Source of the DNA: Cryomorpha ignava
GTDB lineage: Bacteria > Bacteroidota > Bacteroidia > Flavobacteriales_D > Cryomorphaceae
Assembly: GCF_010686655.1 (NCBI RefSeq)
Contig: NZ_JAAGVY010000002.1
Location: 231,400 to 295,399 of the forward strand
Reading direction: 5' to 3'
DNA length: 64,000 bases
Position 1 is the stretch's first letter; every line of letters begins with the position of its first letter. Below are positions 35,403-44,337 of the stretch, one piece after another. The notes under the pieces were generated by a model. That model made no database searches. It saw nothing but the letters and a program-made list of their open reading frames with translations, and had not been told where the DNA came from. The translations under genes and the position numbers were made by a program.

Positions 35403-36482
35403 ATGCTAAGAAAAGATATGGCGCGATTCTTAAAAAAAAGTAAACAAGAAATTGGACGCTCACCTGACGAGCTAATTTTTAAGGGAGATCAAAAAATAGA
35501 TCAGGTGCAATTGCGAATCATAGATTTTGATTCTACAAATCTTTCGGAAGATGCGTTAAAAACGGTGAGTGATATTGTTGCGTTTCAACACAAAAACACG
35601 GTAACCTGGCTAAATGTAGATGGATTGCATAACACCGCAGTAATGCTGGAAATCACCAAAGTGTTTGACCTGGACACGCTTGTAATGGCAGAAGTATTAA
35701 ATACAGATGCAAGGCCAAGGATGATTGAATATGACAATTGCGACTTGATAACACTCAAAATGTTGAGCCTGGATGAAGCAACAGGAAAAACACATGTTGA
35801 AAACCTGAGCATAATCCTTACCGAAAATGTTTTAATATCTTTTCAAGAAAACCGCGGCGATGTGTTTGAGCCGGTTCGGGAGCGCATTAGAAAGCAAAAA
35901 AAGCGCATACGCAATGGTGGTACTGATTACCTGACTTTTGCCTTGCTCGATATCGTAGTAGATAATTATCTATACGTAATCAGTGTTTTAGGCGAAAAAA
36001 TCGAGACTTTAGAAGAAAACCTTCTGCTTAATCCAAGTGAAAAAGTGATATATCAAATTAATGATTACAAGCGTGAATTAAACTTTTTGCGAAAGATTGT
36101 AAAGCCTGCTAAAGAAATGATTTTTAGCATTACCAAGGCCGATTCTGATTTTATTACTGAAAGCACTGATGTTCACTTCAAAGAGCTTCAAGATAATATT
36201 AGTCATGCCAATGATGCAGCAGATTATTACCGTGAAATACTGTCAGACCAGCTAAACATTTATCATACAACGATAAGTAGTAAACTGAATGATATTATAA
36301 AATTTCTAACAGTGTTTTCAGTAATTTTTATCCCATTAACTTTTATAGCAGGAATATACGGTACCAATTTTGAATATGTACCAGAGTTGAGTTTTAAATA
36401 TAGCTATTTCATTATGTGGATTGTGATGATAATCATTGCCATTGGTATGCTATTGTTTTTCAAACGGAAAAAGTGGTTTTAA
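35403..36482 (+). CDS. corA: CorA family Mg2+/Co2+ transporter
   Basis: 359 residues. The cytoplasmic funnel occupies about 1-290 (VAFQHKNTVTWLNVDGL, VLNTDARPRMIEYDN, ISFQENRGDVFEPVRERI). Two C-terminal helices follow: LTVFSVIFIPLTFIAGIYG and YFIMWIVMIIIAIGMLLFF, ending in the basic KRKKWF. The selectivity loop after helix 1 reads YGTNFE where the canonical motif is GMN, so Met is Thr; a GTN variant seems to recur in this phylum but I cannot check. A start at MARFLKK five residues in is an alternative. Monocistronic. Confidence 0.92.
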   Translation: MLRKDMARFLKKSKQEIGRSPDELIFKGDQKIDQVQLRIIDFDSTNLSEDALKTVSDIVAFQHKNTVTWLNVDGLHNTAVMLEITKVFDLDTLVMAEVLNTDARPRMIEYDNCDLITLKMLSLDEATGKTHVENLSIILTENVLISFQENRGDVFEPVRERIRKQKKRIRNGGTDYLTFALLDIVVDNYLYVISVLGEKIETLEENLLLNPSEKVIYQINDYKRELNFLRKIVKPAKEMIFSITKADSDFITESTDVHFKELQDNISHANDAADYYREILSDQLNIYHTTISSKLNDIIKFLTVFSVIFIPLTFIAGIYGTNFEYVPELSFKYSYFIMWIVMIIIAIGMLLFFKRKKWF

Positions 36483-36965
36483 GAAGGGAATGGGGCGTGG
36501 ATAGGATTATTTAGTGTCTGTCTATACAGTCCACTATCTGCGTTGCACTTGTCTTGAAAACAGTCATCCCGCCCCAGCGGGGCTCCTTGATTTTCAATCC
36601 TACGTGCGCCTTGCTATTGAACTTTATGATCCAGCCACCTGACTCTATTGACAGACTCTATTTAATGTAGTAAATGGGCGCAGATAAAGGAACATACTCA
36701 AATAAATGACTTTTTGAATGAAATTTATTTTTATGAGATCACCTCAATGAGTAAAGAAAGATTCTCGGGAAAATTTGTGGTTAGCAACTAGAGGGTGGAA
36801 TTCGATATTTTCGGTTCAGATGGACACGTCTGGGTTAGTTTAAATTTAAGAGCTTGTCGCAAGTGTCAAAAGTGTCGCAAGTATCATAATGGAATTAAAT
36901 AAAGCGACCGCAAAAACGCGCAAGCTCCAAACAATAATCGCTAACTTGCATTCAATTGAAAAAAA
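36483..36965. other. Intergenic region with simple repeats
   Basis: 483 bp. GCCCCAGCGGGGC forms a small hairpin near 36572-36585, and GTCGCAAGTGTCAAAAGTGTCGCAAGT-type repetition (two copies of GTGTC/GTCGCAAGT) lies near 36856-36885. No gene is seen. Confidence 0.4.
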
Positions 36966-37389
36966 ATGGAGCAAAGAGACTTTTTGAAAGATCAAATCGA
37001 GCAAATGGGGAAAGTATTCGCTAAGATACTAGCTGACTTTCTTGGACTAAAATCAAAAGGCGGGACAATAGATGGGAATTGAACTTGCCAATAAGCGTTT
37101 GCAAAGCGAACTTGACATAGACATTGAAAAGCTAACCACACTAACCAAAAACGAACTCCAGAACTATCTGTATACCCGGCACCTGACACCCAAGCATATG
37201 GAATCTCTGGCCGACTATTTGAAAGTGATTGGGCAAAGCGCAAGGGATCCAAATACAGGAAGAGCGAGATTATTCTTTGTTACTGCTATTGAATTGCTCG
37301 ATATCTCTGATGAAGTCTCTAAAATAATGTCATTTGATCGGGTTCGTAAGAAAGCTGAAATAGAAAATCTGATTCAACAATGCGAATAG
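36966..37389 (+). pseudogene. Hypothetical protein gene with a one-base frameshift
   Basis: Frame 1 from ATG 36966 reads MEQRDFLKDQIEQMGKVFAK then LADFLGLKSKGGTIDGN and stops at 37082. The next frame from 37072 reads GIELANKRLQSELDIDIEKL, LADYLKVIGQSARD and ends RKKAEIENLIQQCE at 37389. Removing one G from GGG at 37074-37076 joins them (TIDGIELANKR), giving about 140 residues. The family is a helical Bacteroidota hypothetical of unknown role. The defect is a homopolymer indel, so either decay or sequencing error. Confidence 0.65.
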
Positions 37390-37582
37390 CTTAGGGATAA
37401 GTAGGTAAACTCAAAGGTTTAATTTCTCAACCAAGGTGCTATTCGTCAAGCGGGACAGTACTTAGGAAGCTCTTGTAAAACAAATTATAATTGTCGTAAG
37501 TAGTCCTCTGAACTCGAATCCAATTAAAAACCTTATATTGAAAAATCGAGATTACTGTATAAATTCAATACTATAAAAAGCA

Positions 37583-37879
37583 ATGGACAAAGTAACTAAA
37601 CCTAACATAAAAGCATTGGCAACAGGCAATACACTAATAGCCAAATAAATGCAGGCCAATGCAGGAGAGCTATTGCCGGTTCATCTGGCCAGCCTCGAAT
37701 CTATACTTTTGGTGCAAGAAGGGGAGTGTACCTTTAAAATGAACGATAAGGAACACGTTTTAAAAGCAGGCGATGCGCTTGTTGTTCCACCAGAGATCAA
37801 ACATCAAATTAAAGCGAATACCGATTTTAAAGCTGTGCATTTTATGCCTAAGAAGATTGTATTTAAATTCTTTGAATAG
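37583..37879 (+). pseudogene. Cupin-domain protein with in-frame nonsense codon
   Basis: From ATG 37583 the frame reads MDKVTKPNIKALATGNTLIA K then TAA (37646-37648), directly followed in frame by MQANAGELLPVHLASLESI, LLVQEGECTFKM, GDALVVPPEIKHQIK and HFMPKKIVF. The upstream 21 residues fit the cupin family's N-terminus, so TAA has replaced a sense codon (AAA is one substitution away). The ATG after the stop could still allow a 76-residue product. The cupin fold is small and single-domain; function unknown. Confidence 0.65.
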
Positions 37880-37936
37880 AGACTCGCACATTTAAATCCA
37901 TTTTCTTTAAATCAGTAAGTGCCGGCCTCCACATAA

Positions 37937-38874
37937 ATGAAATATCTTTTTAATATAATTTTCATTTTTACGATTCAGTATTCTTTTGGTCAGAATTATT
38001 TGGATTATTACACTCAAGTAAATAAGGCAAAGCTGTTGGCTGTTGACTCAAAATATCAAGAGTCAGCCTTGCTCTACCAAAAGTGCTTTGAAGAATATGA
38101 ATTTGAATTTGCCAGAGATTGTGTTAACGCTATTGAAGTATCTGCTTTAACAGGCCTTGATTCCCTGACATTTTATTTTATTAAATCGGCTTTGAAGAGA
38201 GGTATTCCAATCTCTTACTTTGTGGAAAATCCCGATCTATCAGACTTCAGGTCAACTCAATATTGGAATTCAATTGTTATAGATTCTGCAGCTTTTAAGA
38301 AAGAATATGAAGCTAACATCAATGCTGAATTGAGAGCAGAAATCAATCAAATGTTCAAAGCGGATCAGGAAATAAGAGCTCGTTATTACCAATGGTCTAA
38401 TTTCTTAGTAAGACCGATAATAGGCAAAAAATGGAAAAAGCTTAATCAGGAACAAGTAATGCGTATTGTGGAAATAAAAGCTATGGTTTTCCGGGCGAAA
38501 GGCTAATTGGAATTGATTTGCCTGAATATCACCAAAAAATAAGCCATACCCAGTTTTCGGCCGGAATGCCTATTATTATATTGGTACACCATTATAGTCA
38601 ACCCAATATTTCACATGATTCACTGCTTTATGCAGAAGTGTTTACGGGAAATTTGTACAACGAACACTTTGCAACGATTTGCGATTTTGGAGCAGCATTC
38701 GGAAAAAACAAGTTCTCTGGTTACGGGTATTATGGATTGAGGCAGAAACCAAAAAATTATAAACCGGATGAATTTTCAGAAAAAAGAGAAAGAATAGGAC
38801 TGTTGTCTAATTCTGAAATTCAAAAACTGAATCAATCCAATATACAGACTAAATTTTGGAACAGATTGAAATAG
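37937..38874 (+). pseudogene. Secreted hypothetical protein with one-base frameshift
   Basis: The first frame (37937-38506) encodes a signal peptide (IIFIFTIQYSFGQ) and a helical repeat-like region. The second (open to 38874) continues with LPEYHQKISHTQFSAGMPII, VHHYSQPNIS and FSGYGYYGLRQKP. Adding one A to the AAAA at 38476-38479 joins them perfectly (EIKSYGFPGERLIGIDLPEY), giving about 312 residues. It may be a real defect, phase-variable tract or sequencing error. I know no function for this Bacteroidota-type protein. Confidence 0.7.
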
Positions 38875-39096
38875 GAGTGACTGATAGAATTATCAAGGTA
38901 TCTACCGAGTTCAAATTAAAGAGGCTTTTTTCAAAAGACTCAAACAATTGTACCTTCTCTGAATGATTTTATATGTACATCTGCAGCAGACCTTTTTTGT
39001 AGCGGATTCACAGATTGTGCTATTTCATGAACAACCCAACTACCCAACTGTTTGAAATTTAAGTTAATCAGAAAAGAAATCCTTTAAAAAACCACC

Positions 39097-39789
39097 ATGC
39101 CAAAAACCTTTGGAGAGAAAGTCATAGATTACAACCGCACCTTGCACTTTTCAGGGAAATTGCCAAAGGGGTTTCGAGTGCTCAATCCCTATTTTGACAA
39201 TCCGGAAACGATGGTAGTGATGGAGCAATTTTACAAGAAATTCTACAACGACAGGAACAAAAGAAAGTTTATGATCGGCATCAACCCGAGTCGCCACGGA
39301 GCAGGGGTAACCGGTGTTCCGTTTACCGATACCAAGCGACTCGAAAGCGTCTGCGGAATCAAAATGCACTCTGCGCATACCCACGAAGTTTCTTCAGTTT
39401 ATTTATATGACATGATTATGGAATACGGTGGACCGGAAACTTTCTTCAGCCAGTTTTATATCAACTCACCTTTTCCGTTGGCCATTTTACGCCTATCAAA
39501 AGAAGGCAAATGGCTGAATGCCAATTATTATGATGACCGTTTTCTTTTTGAAGCTGTGAAAGATTTCATGATTGAGTCTCTCAAGAATCACATCAGTATG
39601 GGATTGGACACCACCGAAGTGTATTCGCTGGGAAAGAAAAATGCAGATTTTCTCGAGAAGTTAAACTCGGAAGTAAAGCTATTTGGCAATATAAAAGAAT
39701 TAGAGCATCCACGGTTCATCCAGCAGTATAAATCGAAAGAAAAACAACTCTATATCGATAAGTATATATTGACATTGAATAAGTATTGA
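39097..39789 (+). CDS. SMUG2-type uracil-DNA glycosylase family protein
   Basis: 230 residues, soluble. The glycosylase motifs fit the SMUG2 subgroup of the UDG superfamily: FMIGINPSRHGAGVTGVPFTD (about 66-86; motif I GINPS), then HEVSSVYLYDMI, INSPFPLAILR and the C-terminal LEHPRFIQQY (motif II with His). These enzymes excise uracil or oxidised pyrimidines from DNA. No signal peptide. It stands alone between broken genes and a small membrane protein gene but is itself intact. Confidence 0.85.
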   Translation: MPKTFGEKVIDYNRTLHFSGKLPKGFRVLNPYFDNPETMVVMEQFYKKFYNDRNKRKFMIGINPSRHGAGVTGVPFTDTKRLESVCGIKMHSAHTHEVSSVYLYDMIMEYGGPETFFSQFYINSPFPLAILRLSKEGKWLNANYYDDRFLFEAVKDFMIESLKNHISMGLDTTEVYSLGKKNADFLEKLNSEVKLFGNIKELEHPRFIQQYKSKEKQLYIDKYILTLNKY

Positions 39790-39995
39790 TGGGTTTGTTT
39801 TGATCTGGAGCCTGCATTGATAGAGGTCGTATTATCGACTAATTAATACTTGAGGCCGTATCTTTTAAAATCAACCCAGAAAAATTACATGAACGGTAGT
39901 TTAGAATGTCCAAATGGACGAAGCTATAAAAGGTTTTATGTTACCTTGCGTTATAACTATTTCCAGAACCAACCCGCTTAATAGAACCAATCAAA

Positions 39996-40460
39996 ATGAA
40001 TACAATTGAATTAAAAGACAGACAAGCACTGGCCAACGATAAAAAATTAGCTGGTATCTACACCCAGCTTAGAATCCTTTTGAGCGAATTGAATAAGAAG
40101 GAAATACCAAATCAGGTCATTGAATCGATCAACGGGGAAATCGAAGAATTAAATGAGACGACAATAAGCGGAAAAGACTTTATGAAATTGGTGAAGGATA
40201 AACAAACCAAAATCTTAAAACTGGTTGAACAGGATCTGAAGTATGTTCCAAAGAACCATTTTAGAAATATCTGGCTCGCACTTGGTATGGCTGCTTTTGG
40301 GGTTCCACTTGGAGTTGCTTTTGGGCTGAGTATTGGCAATATGGCAATGCTTGCAATTGGGATACCTATAGGCATGGTTGTGGGATTGGCAGTAGGAACT
40401 GGGATGGATAAAAAGGCCGCCGAAGAAGGGCGACAGTTAGATATAGAACTGAAGTATTAA
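39996..40460 (+). CDS. Hypothetical protein with C-terminal glycine-zipper hairpin
   Basis: 154 residues. The first 85 are helical and charged (YTQLRILLSELNKKEIPNQV, LVKDKQTKILKLVEQDLKY). They are followed by two glycine-rich hydrophobic helices (WLALGMAAFGVPLGVAFGLS and MLAIGIPIGMVVGLAVGTGM) like glycine-zipper membrane hairpins, and a polar tail. I do not recognise the family. GCGTTATAAC lies 45 bp upstream of the start (39950-39959), recalling the core motif of the cassette boundaries, but no matching downstream partner was found. Confidence 0.65.
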   Translation: MNTIELKDRQALANDKKLAGIYTQLRILLSELNKKEIPNQVIESINGEIEELNETTISGKDFMKLVKDKQTKILKLVEQDLKYVPKNHFRNIWLALGMAAFGVPLGVAFGLSIGNMAMLAIGIPIGMVVGLAVGTGMDKKAAEEGRQLDIELKY

Positions 40461-40522
40461 ACTATCTCTCGTAACACATATATTCTGACCTAAAACTTGG
40501 ATTAGAACAGTTTCTACATTAT

Positions 40523-41632
40523 TTATTTTTGCTTACCCAGATATTCGTCTATAATTTCTTGCACCACATGCTCTTCGGCCAGCCGCAGCAGGGTTCTGTT
40601 TACATCATATACCAGCGGACTCGTTAGCGGAAACGCAAAACCATAACCTTGTTTGTAATATTCGGCCTTGGCAATATACAGATTTTCGTCGTTGTTCACT
40701 TTTAGAAAATACATCAATTGCGGCTGGTCGTAAACTACGGCATCTACCGTTTTGTTTTTTAATTTATTCATCGCCTCATCCAAATTACTTGTTTGAATAA
40801 CGGTTGCGCTATATTCTTTTAAAAAGGCTACCGCTGGAGATCCCGCAATGGTGGCAGCCTTTTTTGTAGAAAGCTCTTCCGCATTTCTAATAGTCGAAGT
40901 GCCCAGGCCAGATAAGGTAAGCGTACTGGCAATACCCGCTACCATAGATGTGGCAAAAATAATGGTCACAACCATCCATATACCGGCAATGATTCTGCCG
41001 CGCAAAGTTATTGGAGCCATATCGCCATACCCTGTTGTGCTCATGGTTACAATGGCCAGCCACATGCCATTTCCAATTCCTTTTACCGGATCTTTCGGAA
41101 ATTGCTCTGGAGATGCTTTATGCTCGGCCAGCCAAAAGAGTGTTCCTACAATAGCCAGAATAAATACGAAAATGCCTACAGCGACAAGGAGACTAAAACT
41201 AAAAAAAGGTTTTATTCTCGACCAAAGCCCTTTCCCGTCGGCGCGCGAAGCAATAGACAGGCTCGATTGGTAATAAGGTTGCGAAAAACTCATTTTTGTC
41301 ACCCTGTCAGAAGTTATGCTAATTGGACCTACCACAAGATCGAGCTCCTTGTTTTGAAGGGCAGTCAATGCGGCATTTACCGTATTAAATGGGACGTATT
41401 TAAAAGTCCATTCTTTTTCATTCGCCAGATCCTCCCATATTTCAATGGCAATTCCCCGCGGGTTATCTAAATCGTTAAATACAAAAGGCTCATTTCCAGC
41501 TATTCCCACTTTTAAGGGTTGGCTCGCTGCCGCGGAATCTTGTTTTATTACAACACCTTGCGCCCCGACTTGAACCGTAATAAAGAGAATGGAAACGAAG
41601 AAAACGAAATTTGAAAGTTTGAAAGAATGCAT
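40523..41632 (-). CDS. GluR0-like ligand-gated K+ channel / substrate-binding protein
   Basis: 369 residues. Signal peptide 1-24 (ITVQVGAQ). A periplasmic binding-protein lobe spans about 38-138 (LKVGIAGNEPFVFND, ELDLVVGPISITSDR, MSFSQPYYQSSLSI). It is interrupted by a membrane part: helix about 146-168, a pore loop with the potassium filter TTGYGD at 199-204 in WLAIVTMSTTGYGDMAP, and helix about 213-234. The second binding lobe follows (about 245-360). This order S1-M1-P-M2-S2 is the architecture of prokaryotic ionotropic glutamate receptors such as GluR0. Ligand unknown, probably an amino acid. Confidence 0.93.
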   Translation of the reverse strand: MHSFKLSNFVFFVSILFITVQVGAQGVVIKQDSAAASQPLKVGIAGNEPFVFNDLDNPRGIAIEIWEDLANEKEWTFKYVPFNTVNAALTALQNKELDLVVGPISITSDRVTKMSFSQPYYQSSLSIASRADGKGLWSRIKPFFSFSLLVAVGIFVFILAIVGTLFWLAEHKASPEQFPKDPVKGIGNGMWLAIVTMSTTGYGDMAPITLRGRIIAGIWMVVTIIFATSMVAGIASTLTLSGLGTSTIRNAEELSTKKAATIAGSPAVAFLKEYSATVIQTSNLDEAMNKLKNKTVDAVVYDQPQLMYFLKVNNDENLYIAKAEYYKQGYGFAFPLTSPLVYDVNRTLLRLAEEHVVQEIIDEYLGKQK

Positions 41633-42052
41633 AATAAAGATTGGTAAAATAAAAATTCAAGATCCGAATAGTAAGAATAGTTTGGATTTCCTGCAAATAT
41701 AAAGTGTTTGGAATTTGCTGTTTTTTGTGGGTTAAGGTTTGATATGGTGGATTTTTTTAACCGCCAAGGAGCAAATCTCAGATCAAGCAACCGGCATGAG
41801 GGTTTACGCTGAGGTCGCAATGGGTGTCATGTCATATGGGAGATGCCCTAAAAGGCAATAAACGATTAGTAGGACGCGGTGGGGGTATAGTTAAACCGGA
41901 GGTAATGCCGACTGGGCGACATTTATACCGAATACTCAATAAGCCCTTCTTAATATTCGTAAATTTGCATCGCGATAAATCGACGAAGCTACGAGGGGAG
42001 AATACGAAATACACACTACTCAATACTCCGTACAAAATACTCAAAAACAAAC
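41633..42052. other. Intergenic region with AT-rich simple repeat
   Basis: 420 bp. From about 41988 to 42048 the AATAC word recurs (AATACGAAATAC, CAATACTCC, AAATACTC), a common Bacteroidota intergenic pattern. No gene or terminator is supported. Confidence 0.4.
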
Positions 42053-44287
42053 TTGGCTTCAAAATTTTCAATATCTACCCTTTTTTTAAAAGATCTGCCG
42101 CTCTTCCTTAAGAGCCGCGACTTTTCAAAAGCTGTTATGATAGGGTTCGCCATTACGACTCCTATTTTAATCGGTCTGTATTTGGGGCATTTTGAAATTG
42201 GTTTAGCACTCTGTTTTGGAGCGTTTTGGTGTTCGCCAAGCGATGTTAGCGGAAGCTTCCGGCATAAAAAAATAGGGATACTTTTCTCGGCAGCTCTCGT
42301 AATGATTGTGAGTTTGGTAGGAGGCTATCTGCACTACGAAGCCTGGATTTCGCTGCCGATTATAGGAATTTTCACTTTTGCCATTGCCTTCATTTCGGTG
42401 TATGGTTTTCGCGCATCGCTTATCAGCTTTTCCGGTCTTTTGGCGCTTGTATTGAGCTTTGCATACGATGTTCAAAACCTTGAGATTTGGCAATATTCGC
42501 TCTTGGTTGGAGTAGGCGGGTTGTGGTATTTGCTGCTAACAATGGTGTGGCACCGGCTTAGCCGAAAGGCTCAGACAGAAGAAATTCTGTCTGATACCTA
42601 TTTGCTTACCGCCGATTTTCTGGAAATCCGCAGCAAGCTGGTAGACCCTAATAATGATCGTAAGACACTGCAAACCAGGCTGCACGATATTCAGATAAAG
42701 CTTATTGAACACCACGCCACCTTGCGGGAAATTTTAATGCTCTCACGGCAAAAATCCGGGAAATCAAATTTCGAAGGGCGTCGGCTTCTCATATTCGTGC
42801 AATTGGTTGAAATGCTCGAAACGGCCACAGCAAATCCGGTGAATTACGATAAAATGGATGCTCTATTTATAGAAAACCCCAAATATGTGAGGAGTTTCCA
42901 GAAGATAATTCTCGAAATGGTCAGCCAATTGCGGGGTATCGCCAATGCGGGAGGCGACACGAAAAAACTCCCCAAAAACAATAAGCTTACCGAGTGCTTT
43001 GAACAGGTGAAATCGGAAATTTCTGAATATGGACAAAATGCCAACGGGGTCGATTATGCCGCTTATGCCATGCTCAAAAACCTATTTGAATATCAGGAAA
43101 AGCAGTTTGTGAAAATTAAAAAAATCAAGTGGTTACTCGGCAATCCAGATTTGGAAGGAGAGGAGCCTGTTGATAAATCGGTGTCGAGACTATTCATCGT
43201 TTCACAAGATTACGATCCCGCCATTTTGGTGCGCAACTTTAGTCTCCGTTCCAATATTTTTAAGCATTCCTTGCGGCTCGCGGTTACACTTATGGTGGGC
43301 TACACCGTTGGCGCCTGGTTCGATTCGCAAACTCCTTACTGGATTTTGCTCACCATCATCGTAATTATGCGGCCGGGCTATGGACTTACAAAAACACGAT
43401 CTAAAGATAGAATCATCGGGACTCTGATAGGTGCTTTTCTTGCTTTGGGACTGGTTTTTCTCGTGCGTCATCCTTATGCCTATGCCGCCTTAGGCGTTGT
43501 GTCTCTTGTTATTGCCTTCTCTATGGTGCAGCGCAATTATAAGGCATCGGCCACTTTTGTTACACTTAGTGTGGTCTTTATCTATGCCATTACCCGGCCC
43601 GATATTTTAAATGTTATACAGTTTCGAATCGGCGATACCGCCATCGGTGCCGCCCTTTCTTACATGGCAATGCGATGGCTCTGGCCTGCCTGGGGTTTTC
43701 TCGAAATAAGCCGAAATATTGAAACCAGCGTTTGTGCAAACAAGAATTTTCTGGGTCAGATAGCCCATTATTATCAGCAAAAAGGTCAGGTGCCTATTAC
43801 GTACAAGGTTTCCCGAAAGGAAGCGTTTTTAGAGACCTCAAATTTGAGTTCCGCTTTTCAGCGAATGGCTCAGGAACCTAAGTCGAAGCAAATAAACCTA
43901 CCCGAAATCTATGAATTGGTTGAGCTAAACCACACTTTTTTATCTGCTCTGGCATCACTTAGTTCTTATATCCAGTTTCACCCCACCACCAGTGCATCGA
44001 TGGCTTTTAATGCGGCAATAGCCAAAATAGACCAAAATTTAGCCCTGGTTTTGCAAAGCTTAAAAGAAAAACCAAAAGAAAAAATCTTGATTGGAGCACA
44101 GGATGATTCGTTTTTTCTGGAGCAATTAGAAGTCTTTCAGGCAGAAAATACGCCACTGATGGGAGCAATCAATACCTTGCAGGTACGCGACTTTCAGGAA
44201 GCCCATCTTGTTTGGGAACAATTGAGATGGTTGTATTCGCTAAGCTTCAATATGCTTAAAATCACCTCGGCTATTGAGTTTGACTAA
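42053..44287 (+). CDS. FUSC family membrane protein (YccS/YhfK-like)
   Basis: 744 residues. Two membrane blocks, about 30-170 and 395-545, each of about six helices, enclose a cytoplasmic helical region (about 180-385). The second block begins RLAVTLMVGYTVGAWFDSQT then YWILLTIIVIMRPGYGLTKT, the FUSC signature, and GDTAIGAALSYMAMRWLWP. The family includes aromatic-acid efflux and YccS-type proteins; substrate unknown. The length is typical of YccS. The start at ATG 42053 matches the family's short cytoplasmic lead. Confidence 0.92.
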   Translation: MASKFSISTLFLKDLPLFLKSRDFSKAVMIGFAITTPILIGLYLGHFEIGLALCFGAFWCSPSDVSGSFRHKKIGILFSAALVMIVSLVGGYLHYEAWISLPIIGIFTFAIAFISVYGFRASLISFSGLLALVLSFAYDVQNLEIWQYSLLVGVGGLWYLLLTMVWHRLSRKAQTEEILSDTYLLTADFLEIRSKLVDPNNDRKTLQTRLHDIQIKLIEHHATLREILMLSRQKSGKSNFEGRRLLIFVQLVEMLETATANPVNYDKMDALFIENPKYVRSFQKIILEMVSQLRGIANAGGDTKKLPKNNKLTECFEQVKSEISEYGQNANGVDYAAYAMLKNLFEYQEKQFVKIKKIKWLLGNPDLEGEEPVDKSVSRLFIVSQDYDPAILVRNFSLRSNIFKHSLRLAVTLMVGYTVGAWFDSQTPYWILLTIIVIMRPGYGLTKTRSKDRIIGTLIGAFLALGLVFLVRHPYAYAALGVVSLVIAFSMVQRNYKASATFVTLSVVFIYAITRPDILNVIQFRIGDTAIGAALSYMAMRWLWPAWGFLEISRNIETSVCANKNFLGQIAHYYQQKGQVPITYKVSRKEAFLETSNLSSAFQRMAQEPKSKQINLPEIYELVELNHTFLSALASLSSYIQFHPTTSASMAFNAAIAKIDQNLALVLQSLKEKPKEKILIGAQDDSFFLEQLEVFQAENTPLMGAINTLQVRDFQEAHLVWEQLRWLYSLSFNMLKITSAIEFD

Positions 44288-44337
44288 AAAAATGCAGACT
44301 GTAATCAATTTATGTTTTAAGGTAGCTTTGCGAATGG

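Noticed and set aside
39945..40490. Possible cassette around the glycine-zipper gene (GCGTTATAAC upstream)
   Set aside because: No complementary motif follows the gene; a single GTTAT core is too common to count.
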